Assembly (NCBI GenBank): GCA_964498125.1
Contig: CAZCGE010000142.1
Span: 56,453 to 120,452, forward strand
DNA length: 64,000 bases
Direction of reading: 5' to 3'
From: CAMDBL01 sp964498125
GTDB taxonomy: Bacteria > Pseudomonadota > Alphaproteobacteria > Rhizobiales > Hyphomicrobiaceae
Made by a program: the position numbers and the translations under genes. Within the stretch, counting starts at the first letter, position 1; every line of letters starts with the position of its first letter. Under the pieces are notes generated by a model. It saw nothing but the letters and a program-made list of their open reading frames with translations, was not told where the DNA came from and made no database searches. Shown here one piece after another: positions 27,056 through 34,429 of the stretch.

Positions 27056-27177
27056 GGGGTCAGACCCACGTGACCGGTCGGGGTCAGACCCTCGGGTCTG
27101 ACCCCTTCTTGCGCACCGAGCCCGACAAGGGGTCAGACCCGAGGGTCTGACCCCGTCCAAATGCGGTCTGACCCCAC
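27056..27177. repeat. GGGGTCAGACCC palindromic repeats, family C (copy 2), overlapping a gene end
   Basis: Five to six copies of GGGGTCAGACC or its complement in alternating orientation. The element covers the 3' end of the symporter gene on the minus strand, so it encodes that protein's last residues as well as the gap after the PRC gene. Confidence 0.85.
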
Positions 27178-28562
27178 AACCGACCTTCCCACGCCGCCAC
27201 CGCCAGATAAGCGACAAACGACGCGATCAGCGCCGCCAGATAGGGCGCGCTCCAGTCGAGGGCGAACTTGCCCGCACCCCACACCGCCGTGCCGATCAAT
27301 ATCGAGGCGATCGCCGAGCCCGGCCCGCCGATGCGCGTGAACAGCGCGAACATGGCGGTGACGAACACGCCGGCGCTGCCGAAGGCCGAGGCGATCTCGA
27401 CCAGCTCCTTGATGCGGCTGAACGACAGCGCCAGCACGAAGGCCACCATGCTCAGCCCCATCACCGTCAGCCGCACCGTCCACAGTTTGCCGGCCTCGTC
27501 GAGCAGGGGCAGCATGCGCTCGATGATGTTGTGCGAGAGCTGGGCGGCGGGTGCGTGCAAGGCCGCGTGCACCACCGACAGGATGGCCGAGATGATCGCT
27601 CCGGCGAAAACGATGTAATACCACTGCGGCAGGAAATGCGCCGCCATCACGGCGATCAGCTGCTCGGCCTCGCCGAGCTTGGCTTTCAGCTCCGGTTGCT
27701 CGGCGGCCGCAACAGTTGCCATCAGACCAATGAAAATCGGCACCAGGCCCAGCGCCAGATACATCACGCCGCCGGCGATTGTGCCATTGCGAGCAATCAC
27801 CGCGGAACGCGCGCCGAGATAACGTGAGATCAGCTCGACAGCCACCAGCGAGCCGCAGATCGGCACCGCCAACTGCTCGAGTTTTTCAATCCATCCTACG
27901 CCGCCACTGCTGAGGAACGTCATTTTCTCAGGCGCGACGCGGGCGAGGCCAGCGCCAAAACCGCCCATCGCCACCGCCACGGCGATCGCCAGCACCACGA
28001 GGCCGATGATCACCACCAGGCCCTGCAGGAAATCCGTGACCGCATCGGCCATCAGCCCACCGACCACCGCGTAAGCCGTGACCAGCATAGCCGCAATGGT
28101 GATGGCGGTCGTCAGCCCGAAACTGTCGGTGGAGGCCAGCACTTGGCCAAAGGCGCGGATCTGGGCGGCAGCCCAGAAAATCGAGCCGGGCAACAGCATG
28201 AAGACCACCAGGCGCTCGACCGTCTCGGAGTACCGCTCACGAAACATATCGGCGAAGGTGGTGATGCCACGCCGCCAAAGCCGTCCGGCCAGCAGCGCCC
28301 CCGCGATGACGAGGGCGAGCCCGTAGCCGAACGGATCGACCGTGGCTCCCGCCAGCCCCTGGCTGTAAACCTCGGCCGGTGTTGCAACGATCGCTTCGGC
28401 GCCGAACCAGGTCGCGAATACGGAGAAGGTGACGAGCGCTGGCCCCAGCGAGCGCCCCGCCAGGATGTAATCGCTGGTGCTTGCCACCTGTCGCGACACC
28501 CAGACGCCGATGGCGAACTGGATCAGTACATAAGCGAGGAGACCGAATAGCACCAGCGTCAC
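27084..28562 (-). CDS. Sodium:solute symporter (SSS family) with repeat-derived C terminus
   Basis: A 492-residue membrane protein with about 13 predicted helices. The family signature appears as SDYILAGRSLGPALVTFSVFATWFGAEAI near the start, where helix 1 breaks to bind sodium, and GGLMADAVTDFLQGLV further on. It would couple sodium entry to uptake of an unknown solute. The last 30 residues (from GQTAFGRGQ on, with GSDPLSGS and GSDPRV) are encoded by the family C palindrome, so the original C terminus has been replaced or extended by the repeat. The start is GTG 28562 with AGGAG six bases upstream. Confidence 0.88.
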   Translation of the reverse strand: MTLVLFGLLAYVLIQFAIGVWVSRQVASTSDYILAGRSLGPALVTFSVFATWFGAEAIVATPAEVYSQGLAGATVDPFGYGLALVIAGALLAGRLWRRGITTFADMFRERYSETVERLVVFMLLPGSIFWAAAQIRAFGQVLASTDSFGLTTAITIAAMLVTAYAVVGGLMADAVTDFLQGLVVIIGLVVLAIAVAVAMGGFGAGLARVAPEKMTFLSSGGVGWIEKLEQLAVPICGSLVAVELISRYLGARSAVIARNGTIAGGVMYLALGLVPIFIGLMATVAAAEQPELKAKLGEAEQLIAVMAAHFLPQWYYIVFAGAIISAILSVVHAALHAPAAQLSHNIIERMLPLLDEAGKLWTVRLTVMGLSMVAFVLALSFSRIKELVEIASAFGSAGVFVTAMFALFTRIGGPGSAIASILIGTAVWGAGKFALDWSAPYLAALIASFVAYLAVAAWEGRLWGQTAFGRGQTLGSDPLSGSVRKKGSDPRV

Positions 28563-28616
28563 GGATCACTCCTGAGCGAGCGCACCATGCACTGTGCGTG
28601 CGCGCCAAGCCATGGA

Positions 28617-29162
28617 CTATTTGCTTGCCGCCGGCTGCGCGATGACGCTTTGCACGACCATCGTGCCGTCTTTTTTCTGCGCACGAATCTTGGCCGGCTT
28701 GCCCTTGAAAGCTGTCTTCTGCAGGTCTGCCAGGAGACCGGCCAAGACTTGCTTTTCACCGGCCAACGTGATCAGCCAGATATTGTCGCCCGACGTCCAC
28801 TCGTTGGCACGCAGAACCGGCGGCTTGTCGAGGTTCTCCGACAGTCGTTTATCGACGGCGGCTGAAACCCGCGCCCACAATGCCACCGCGACCGGAACGA
28901 TGGGGCCATCCTTGCGATAGCGGGAGACGGCAACCTTGCATTGCCCCGCCATCAGCGGCGGCAGCAGCAGCCATTCAAGGTCGGCCAGCCGCAAATTCTT
29001 GCAATTGGCATCGCGCATGAGCACGGCAATCGCCTGGGCAAAGTCTCGTGAAAACTTGTCCTTCTGCGCCGCCGCCAATCGGCTGGCGGCTGTCGCCAAC
29101 GGCGCAGTGGCCGCAGCGCCCGCGGCTGTCTTGCCTCGGCTGTTATCCTTGTCGTTGGCCAT
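28617..29162 (-). CDS. HlyC/CyaC-like toxin-activating acyltransferase relative lacking the usual catalytic His
   Basis: A 181-residue protein of the RTX toxin-activating lysine-acyltransferase family. The core reads NLRLADLEWLLLPPL, then VAVALWARVSAAVDKRL and EWTSGDNIWLITLAG, matching HlyC's DWTSGDRxW block that carries the conserved Asp (D126 here). The catalytic His region, normally SPxHR just before the LADLEWL segment, reads DANCKN, with C54 in place of His. A different chemistry or loss of activity is therefore possible. No RTX toxin gene is nearby. The N-terminal 35 residues are Ala-rich and probably disordered. Confidence 0.75.
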   Translation of the reverse strand: MANDKDNSRGKTAAGAAATAPLATAASRLAAAQKDKFSRDFAQAIAVLMRDANCKNLRLADLEWLLLPPLMAGQCKVAVSRYRKDGPIVPVAVALWARVSAAVDKRLSENLDKPPVLRANEWTSGDNIWLITLAGEKQVLAGLLADLQKTAFKGKPAKIRAQKKDGTMVVQSVIAQPAASK

Positions 29163-29378
29163 CGCCGTGAACTCCCGCTGTAGTGCCAGTGCCGCCCGCC
29201 TGGCTGGCTGGGCGAATCCAATCTACGTCGCATCGCCTCGGTCGAGCAATACCGCCATCACGGACAGCTATCACGGCTGGCCATGGATTGGTTGAACTGA
29301 CGGGCGATTGCGCGCCGTTGCCCCCTTAGTTGGAGAGGATTAGGGAGGGGACACCGCAGCCGATGTCCGGGTAGCGAC

Positions 29379-30371
29379 TCAGCGCTGCGCCACGACATTG
29401 CGCAACGGCGCGCCCTTGGCCAGGGCATCGAGGTTGGCCGCGACGTCCTGGAAGCGGCGGTCCACGGCCTCGTCGCTGCGGCTCGACGAATGCGGGGTCA
29501 TGACGATGTTGGGCAATTCGTGGAAGGGCAAGCGCGAGGGCGCGACGCGCTCGCCGGAGGCCTTGGGATAGCTGTACCAGACATCGATGCTGGCGCCGCG
29601 GATGCGTTTGGTCGCCAGCGCTTCGAACAGCGCCGCCTCGTCCACCACCGGACCGCGGCCGACGTGGATCAGCACAGCGGTTGGCTGCATCTCGGCAAAC
29701 CACGCGGCGGCGATGATCCCGCGCGTTTCCTCGACCAGCGGCGCGGTGGCGGCAAGATAATCAACCTGGCGAAGAAAATTCGACGCTTCATCGAGCGAGA
29801 ACCTTTGGTCGATCAATGCCTCGTCGCCCGGCTCCCTGCTGCGCCACGTCGACAACGCCACGACGCGCATGCCGAAGGCCTTGGCGCGGCGCGCCACTTC
29901 GCGGCCGATGCGGCCAAAGCCGAAGATGCCGACGGTCTTGCCGTAGAGTTCGCCGTGCGTGTTGGTGTCGTTGAACCAGTTCTTGTCAGACCACTGCCCG
30001 TTGGTGAGAAACGTGGCTGCGCGTTGGCGATAGCGCATCGCCCAGTCGAGCATCGTGCAGATGACGTACTCGGCGATGGTGATCTCGTGGCCATAGAGAT
30101 TGGTCAGCGTGCAGCCCGCCGGCATCATCGCCTGATCGATGCGATCGACACCGGCGCTGGTGGATTGCAAGAGCCGAATGCGTGGCGCCGGCGGATGGGC
30201 GCTGTTGTAGACAGACGTTACCAGCGCGTCGGCGGTGGCCAATGCCGCTACGGCTTGCGGGTAGGTCAGCGCATCGTCGTGGATCTCAGTCACCGCCCAG
30301 TCCGTCGCCATGAACCGCCGGGCGCGCGCCAGCTCGCGCGCCGGATAACTGCCGAAGAAGACTGCTTGCAC
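29379..30371 (-). CDS. D-2-hydroxyacid dehydrogenase
   Basis: A 330-residue NAD-dependent dehydrogenase. Visible are the NAD-binding VGIFGFGRIGREVARRAKAFG, the catalytic Arg region HVGRGPVVDEAALF, and the His of IVMTPHSSS. STSAGVDRID is the substrate-loop region. Such enzymes reduce 2-oxo acids (glyoxylate, hydroxypyruvate, phenylpyruvate) or the reverse; which one cannot be told. The start is GTG 30371. It is a single gene on the minus strand, followed by about 215 bases with no recognised feature before the acyltransferase-like gene. Confidence 0.88.
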   Translation of the reverse strand: MQAVFFGSYPARELARARRFMATDWAVTEIHDDALTYPQAVAALATADALVTSVYNSAHPPAPRIRLLQSTSAGVDRIDQAMMPAGCTLTNLYGHEITIAEYVICTMLDWAMRYRQRAATFLTNGQWSDKNWFNDTNTHGELYGKTVGIFGFGRIGREVARRAKAFGMRVVALSTWRSREPGDEALIDQRFSLDEASNFLRQVDYLAATAPLVEETRGIIAAAWFAEMQPTAVLIHVGRGPVVDEAALFEALATKRIRGASIDVWYSYPKASGERVAPSRLPFHELPNIVMTPHSSSRSDEAVDRRFQDVAANLDALAKGAPLRNVVAQR

Positions 30372-30497
30372 GACACCTGCCTGTCATTGTCTCGAGTTCA
30401 AGGGAGTTGACCCAGGTCATCCTTGTCGCCGCAATTGGCGCCTGGCTCACGCAGCATTGGCTCACGTGCGAGCTTGCATGGGGTGGCAGGCGAAGCC

Positions 30498-30740
30498 TCA
30501 AAGGACGTTGTGTGAGCCGTCGCAATAGGGTTCGTCGTCGGTGCTCTTGCATCCACACAGGTTGAATGTACCGGTGCCGCTCGCCACGAAGCGCATTGGC
30601 TCGAAGGCCGAGCCCTTGTGTTTGCCATCGCAGAACGGCTGCTTTTCGGAACGACCGCAGCGACAGAAGAAATAGGGTTTCCCCTCGGTCAGCTCGACCT
30701 GATAGGGCCCAAGCTGGGGGCGGACTGGATCATCGGCCAT
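30498..30740 (-). CDS. Double CDGSH-type iron-sulfur protein
   Basis: An 80-residue protein with two mitoNEET-like CDGSH motifs: CRCGRSEKQPFCDGKH (first, with the CDGKH variant) and CGCKSTDDEPYCDGSH (second). Each binds a 2Fe-2S cluster through three Cys and one His. Small bacterial double-CDGSH proteins are thought to act in redox or iron-sulfur transfer. The start is ATG 30740 (MADDPVRPQLG); an in-frame codon at 30767 would add nine residues. Upstream lie three tandem 16-base repeats that may belong to its control region. Confidence 0.9.
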   Translation of the reverse strand: MADDPVRPQLGPYQVELTEGKPYFFCRCGRSEKQPFCDGKHKGSAFEPMRFVASGTGTFNLCGCKSTDDEPYCDGSHNVL

Positions 30741-30757
30741 GACTGGCGTCTCCCATG

Positions 30758-30805
30758 CTGCGATCAAGTCGGGCTGCGATCAAGTCGGGCAGCGATCAAG
30801 TCGGG
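30758..30805. repeat. Three tandem 16-base repeats upstream of the CDGSH gene
   Basis: CTGCGATCAAGTCGGG at 30758-30773 and 30774-30789, then CAGCGATCAAGTCGGG at 30790-30805. They begin 18 bases upstream of the CDGSH start codon on the minus strand. Equal spacing on about one and a half helix turns would suit cooperative binding by a regulator, but this is a guess. Confidence 0.7.
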
Positions 30806-30836
30806 GCCTGGCCGATGCCTCAGCGCTTGCCCGGCA

Positions 30837-30900
30837 CTAGTTCGTTGTTTGTCGCATTTTCTACGCCAAACCGGTGCCCACTTTGGCGGAAAATGCTCTA
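30837..30900. repeat. Intergenic repeat, family E (copy 2)
   Basis: Same sequence as 6986-7053, from TTGTTTGTCGCATTT through CCACTTTGGCGGAAAATGCTCTA, differing mainly by two missing bases in the middle. It lies between the CDGSH gene and soxZ. Confidence 0.75.
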
Positions 30901-30962
30901 TCGCTAGCGGCTCCGAGGCGCTGGAACAAGCCCCACGCCAGAGGCCCACGCCAGGGACGTCC

Positions 30963-31286
30963 TCACGTCACGTTGAGCCGGATACTTTCCACGATCTTGG
31001 AGCCGGCGTCGTCGATCCAGGTCATCTCGAGGTCGCCCGATGCGGGAACCCGGACATTGAAGGCAAGGTACGGGTTGGCGGAAATGCCGGACTGCAGGTC
31101 GGCCTTGAACACCGGCTTGCCGTCGAACGTCGCCGTGAACTGGTGGATGATGTTGCGCGGGATCGTCTTGCCGTCCCTATCCTTGCGGTTGCCGGTCTCC
31201 ATGACATGGCTGATCAGGGTCTTCACCTCGATGACCTCGCCAGCCTTGATCTTGTCGGGAACCTTGATGCGCGGTTTCGAAGTCAT
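30963..31286 (-). CDS. soxZ: SoxZ, sulfur carrier complex subunit
   Basis: A 107-residue immunoglobulin-like partner of SoxY. Family features are KAGEVIEVKTLISHVMETG, IPRNIIHQFTATFDGKPVF and the C-terminal DLEMTWIDDAGS. SoxYZ carries sulfur intermediates on the SoxY C-terminal Cys in the periplasm. It has no signal peptide, as usual, because it is exported with SoxY through Tat. The start is ATG 31286 with TAGGAGAT upstream. It is downstream of soxY, separated by 157 bases containing hairpins. Confidence 0.95.
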   Translation of the reverse strand: MTSKPRIKVPDKIKAGEVIEVKTLISHVMETGNRKDRDGKTIPRNIIHQFTATFDGKPVFKADLQSGISANPYLAFNVRVPASGDLEMTWIDDAGSKIVESIRLNVT

Positions 31287-31335
31287 GATCTATCTCCTAA
31301 GCGAGTGTTCCGGTTGGCAATTGCCGACTGAGAAC

Positions 31336-31368
31336 CTAGTACCCGCCATCACAAATGGCTGGTACTAG
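31336..31368 (-). promoter_or_regulatory. Intercistronic hairpin between soxY and soxZ
   Basis: CTAGTACC-CG-CCAT pairs with ATGG-CT-GGTACTAG around a CACAA loop. A second, looser pair (GTACCCGAT at 31382-31390 and ATCGGGTAC at 31436-31444) flanks it toward soxY. There is no T-run, so it is more likely an RNA-stabilising or processing element than a terminator. Confidence 0.6.
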
Positions 31369-31443
31369 CCTTTCTTGCTAAGTACCCGATTCACGCTGCA
31401 TTTTCGTGCCACCAAGTGTGGCACTCAATTCCGCGATCGGGTA

Positions 31444-31917
31444 CTAGCCGCCGCAGCCGCCGATCGTCACCTTGACGGCGCGCCGGTTCATCAGAAACCG
31501 TCCATCCGACATTTCAGCGACGGTGATGATGTCTTGCGTGCGCGCCAGGCGCACCCGGCACGCGACGGTCGCCTTGCCCGCAGCCGGCGTGAAACTGAAT
31601 GTCGATACCAAGGGCTGTGGGTTGCCGGTCGAAATGATGTTGATGCTCTTGACATGCTCCGCATCCGTCATCGGGCTGTCGACGGTGACTGAGTACGGCA
31701 CCGTGTTGCCATTTTCGGCAATCTCCGGCAGATCGACCATCAACTTGCCCTCGACCGGCTTGGCGCCGCCCATGAGCTTCTTGACGACGTCCTCCCAAGT
31801 TGTGGCTTCCTGCGCCAAAGCTGGGCCGGCGCCTGTGATCAAAGCCTGCAGCACCGCGGCGGCGCCAGCCCCCAGCAGCCAATCGCGCCGGCTCAGACCT
31901 GCCTCGCGTCCTTCCAT
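31444..31917 (-). CDS. soxY: SoxY, sulfur carrier protein
   Basis: A 157-residue Tat-exported carrier (SRRDWLLGAGAAAVLQAL signal). The C-terminal swinging arm GGCGG, whose Cys holds the sulfur cargo during thiosulfate oxidation, is intact at the last residues (KVTIGGCGG). The Ig-like core includes VPYSVTVDSPMTDAEHVKSI. The start is ATG 31917 with AAGGAG nine bases upstream. It is co-oriented with soxZ. The SoxB gene that would act on this carrier is at the left edge of the window, on the other strand. Confidence 0.95.
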   Translation of the reverse strand: MEGREAGLSRRDWLLGAGAAAVLQALITGAGPALAQEATTWEDVVKKLMGGAKPVEGKLMVDLPEIAENGNTVPYSVTVDSPMTDAEHVKSINIISTGNPQPLVSTFSFTPAAGKATVACRVRLARTQDIITVAEMSDGRFLMNRRAVKVTIGGCGG

Positions 31918-31982
31918 CGCATTCGTCTCCTTTTGCCGATCCCGGGCCCGCAGCCCGGTGGGCTCTCGTCGATGCCAAACCA

Positions 31983-31998
31983 GCCAATGCCTATTGGC
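31983..31998. promoter_or_regulatory. Candidate operator palindrome upstream of soxY
   Basis: GCCAAT-GCCT-ATTGGC, a perfect 6-base inverted repeat, 66 bases upstream of the soxY start in the 553-base divergent region between soxY and the flavocytochrome gene. Sox operons are often controlled by ArsR-type SoxR, which binds short palindromes. No soxR gene is in the window, so the assignment is inference. Confidence 0.4.
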
Positions 31999-32384
31999 GA
32001 GTACATAAGCGTCTTCCGACCCTACGCATAGCCGGTTTTTGCAAGGATATCATGCGTTGGCGTCAACAAATTCGTGATCTTTCCAGGCCACGGATTCAAC
32101 ATTGGCGCGGCGCGTCGTGAACGATATTGGCGGGAGCCGCGATTGCGGCACGTTGCAGGTTTCGACACCCTGCCATCGGCGAGATTATTTTTGCGGAGCC
32201 GAGAGGTTATACAAAAAGCAAGGCTGGCGAATGGGTGACGGCTTGCGCAAACGCGATGTGGCTGGCGGACGCCCGCAATCGATGTTGCAATTTGTTGGCG
32301 ATCGCGCCAATCCTCCTGCCAGTGTTCCGACACTAACGCTTGCTACCCGAGCGTTAGCCCGGAACCCTGGACAAGCTTTTGTTT

Positions 32385-32447
32385 GTGTTCTGGATTCACA
32401 AAGGCTTGGCGACCTACGCCCGGAACCAAGCGTTTGATCCAGAACAC
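32385..32447 (+). promoter_or_regulatory. Structured leader upstream of the sulfide dehydrogenase flavoprotein gene
   Basis: Outer arms GTGTTCTGGAT (32385-32395) and ATCCAGAACAC (32437-32447) pair perfectly; inside them GCTTGG (32404-32409) pairs with CCAAGC (32426-32431). The fold ends about 10 bases before the ribosome site GGAGG. It may be a 5' UTR structure controlling translation. The rest of 31918-32384 shows no gene I can support. Confidence 0.5.
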
Positions 32448-32470
32448 GAGGATCGGTTGGAGGATGGGAC

Positions 32471-33796
32471 ATGACACAACTCGACAGACGGCAGTTCGGC
32501 AAGCTGACGACGGGCGCGGGCCTGGCGACGTTGGCAACTGGCTCAATCTCGACCTTCGCCATTGCCCAGGGTGCGGCCAAGATCGTCATCGTCGGCGGCG
32601 GCGCCGGCGGCGCCACGGTCGCCCACCAGCTGAAGAAGGGGGAACCCAAGCTCGATGTGACGCTGATCGAGGCCAACCCGATCTACTCCTCCTCGTTCTT
32701 CTCCAACCTGTATCTCGGCGGTTTCCGCCCCCTGTCCAGCCTCAATCATGAATACACGTCCCTGAAGGCCTTGGGCATCAAGGTGGTCGTCGACTATGCC
32801 ACCGACGTTGATAACGCCAAGAAGACCGTGCGCACCCGGTCCGGCCGGACTTTCAGCTATGACCAGCTCGTGCTTTCCCCGGGCATCGACATCAAGTACG
32901 ACTCGATCGTCGGCTACTCGCGCGAGGCGGCGGACGTCATGCCGCACGCCTACAATACGGATGCCGCCCAGAAGCGGCTGCTCAAGCGCCAGATCGACGG
33001 CATGCGCGACGGCGGCACCGTCATCATGGTGATGCCGAACAATCCCTACCGCTGCCCGCCCGGACCCTACGAGCGGGCCTGCATGATCGCGCACATCCTG
33101 AAGACCAAGAAGCCAAAGTCCAAGCTCGTGATCCTCGATCCCAAGAAGGCGTTCTCCAAGCAGCCGGTGTTCATCGAGGCCTTCGATCGCCACTACAAGG
33201 GGATCGTCGAGCTGAACCTGACCACCGACATCGACGATTTCTCGGTCGTCAACGTCGATGCCAAAGGCAAGCTGGTCGCGGTGAAGGCCGGCAAGACGTT
33301 CACCGGCGACGTCGTCAACGTCATTCCCCAGCAGCGCGCCGGCGAGATCGCCGCCAAAGCCGGCGTGACGCAGGGTGACTGGTGTCCGGTCAATCCGGAG
33401 AACTTCTCCGCCAAGTCGGTCAAGGACATCTACGTCCTGGGCGACGCCACGGTCGCCGCAGAGATGCCCAAGTCCGCGTTCTCGGCCAACAGCCAGGCCA
33501 AGGTGGTGGCGGGCGACATCCTGGCCAGCGTGGCCAAGAAGGAGAAATTCCCGGCGCGCTTCCGCAACACCTGCTGGTCGCTGGTGGCGCCGGACGACTG
33601 CGTCAAGGTCGGCGCCAACTATGCGCCCAAGGACGGCAAGCTCGATCCGTCAGGCTCCTTCGTGTCGCAAAGGGGCGAAACGGCGGAGGTCAGAAAGGCG
33701 AACTACGAGGAGAGCATCGGCTGGTATTCGAGCATCATCGCCGAGATGTTCGCCAAGCCGGCGCCTGCAGGCGAGGCGGCGAAGAAGAAGTCCTGA
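32471..33796 (+). CDS. fccB: Flavocytochrome c sulfide dehydrogenase, flavoprotein subunit (FccB/SoxF)
   Basis: A 441-residue periplasmic FAD protein. A Tat signal (DRRQFGKLTTGAG) precedes the FAD-binding motif IVIVGGGAGGATVAHQL near residue 37. Redox cysteines are seen in YRCPPGPYERAC and in the C-terminal domain TCWSLVAPDDCVKV, which is the FCSD flavin-binding signature. It oxidises sulfide to polysulfide or sulfur, passing electrons to a cytochrome c subunit. The start is ATG 32471 with GGAGG. The likely cytochrome partner lies just downstream but on the opposite strand. Confidence 0.93.
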   Translation: MTQLDRRQFGKLTTGAGLATLATGSISTFAIAQGAAKIVIVGGGAGGATVAHQLKKGEPKLDVTLIEANPIYSSSFFSNLYLGGFRPLSSLNHEYTSLKALGIKVVVDYATDVDNAKKTVRTRSGRTFSYDQLVLSPGIDIKYDSIVGYSREAADVMPHAYNTDAAQKRLLKRQIDGMRDGGTVIMVMPNNPYRCPPGPYERACMIAHILKTKKPKSKLVILDPKKAFSKQPVFIEAFDRHYKGIVELNLTTDIDDFSVVNVDAKGKLVAVKAGKTFTGDVVNVIPQQRAGEIAAKAGVTQGDWCPVNPENFSAKSVKDIYVLGDATVAAEMPKSAFSANSQAKVVAGDILASVAKKEKFPARFRNTCWSLVAPDDCVKVGANYAPKDGKLDPSGSFVSQRGETAEVRKANYEESIGWYSSIIAEMFAKPAPAGEAAKKKS

Positions 33797-33812
33797 TCGC
33801 GCTTAGCACACC

Positions 33813-33845
33813 CTGTCATCCCGGCAACGAGTGCCGGGATGACAG
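33813..33845. repeat. Perfect hairpin between the convergent fcc genes
   Basis: CTGTCATCCCGGCA and TGCCGGGATGACAG pair over 14 bases around ACGAG. It has no T-run, but it lies between two convergent genes and could stop or stabilise both transcripts. The CATCCCGGCA core is a common REP-type sequence; a related element is at 36969-37075. Confidence 0.7.
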
Positions 33846-33856
33846 TCGCGCGTTGA

Positions 33857-34228
33857 TCAGCGCCTCCCGGCGCGATCTGTGCCTGCTTTCGGCTTGGGCA
33901 GGGAGGCGAAGTAGGCCGCCAGCGCCGCCATTTGCTCGCCATCGAGCGATTGCGCGACCGAAACCATCGCCGGATTGGAGCGGCGACCATCCTTGTAGAA
34001 ATCCAGCGTTTTCCGCAGCACCGCCGCATCCCAACCCGTGATCGATGGAATGCCATTGTCGACGCCGTCGAGGCGATGGCAACTGGTGCATTCCTGGGCA
34101 AGATGGCGGCCATACGCCAGCTGTCGCGCGGGATCGGCGGCGGCCGCTGCCACCGTCACGGCCACCAGTGCTTTCGCCACTGTCACGACCTGCAGCAGGT
34201 CAACGTAACGTGACTTGTAGAGACCCAT
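33857..34228 (-). CDS. fccA: Cytochrome c, probable FccA subunit of sulfide dehydrogenase
   Basis: A 123-residue mono-haem cytochrome: a hydrophobic N terminus (VVTVAKALVAVTVAAAAADPA), then haem-binding CTSCH in LAQECTSCHRLDG, and GIPSITGWDAAVLRKTLDFYKDGRRSNPAMVSVAQSL (flanks cited), where the Met after NPA is the likely axial ligand. This matches the FccA/sulfide dehydrogenase cytochrome pattern. It would take electrons from FccB. The start is set at ATG 34228; the signal peptide is short and the start uncertain. It is convergent with fccB, not in the same operon. Confidence 0.8.
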   Translation of the reverse strand: MGLYKSRYVDLLQVVTVAKALVAVTVAAAAADPARQLAYGRHLAQECTSCHRLDGVDNGIPSITGWDAAVLRKTLDFYKDGRRSNPAMVSVAQSLDGEQMAALAAYFASLPKPKAGTDRAGRR

Positions 34229-34429
34229 TTGGCTGCGCATATCCCGACAAACTGCTGGCTCCGCCCAATCTGTGGCTATAGTGTCACAGAGCACATGGGT
34301 TGACCAGTGGCGGTGGCTCCATCAATCGGGGGAAGCGGGTTCTTAACCCTCCGCGTGCCTTTGTTTGCAGCCGCTGGGGTGCATTCTCGAGAGTGCGCCC
34401 GCCCGAACGACCGAACGAGGCGCTTTGCC

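Noticed and set aside
30758..30805. Tandem 16-base repeats as a plasmid-type iteron origin
   Set aside because: Only three units, with no replication initiator gene or AT-rich region nearby.
32022..32333. Minus-strand frame in the soxY-fccB gap as a gene
   Set aside because: Composition is non-coding-like, no ribosome site and no domain; the region is better explained as promoter and leader.
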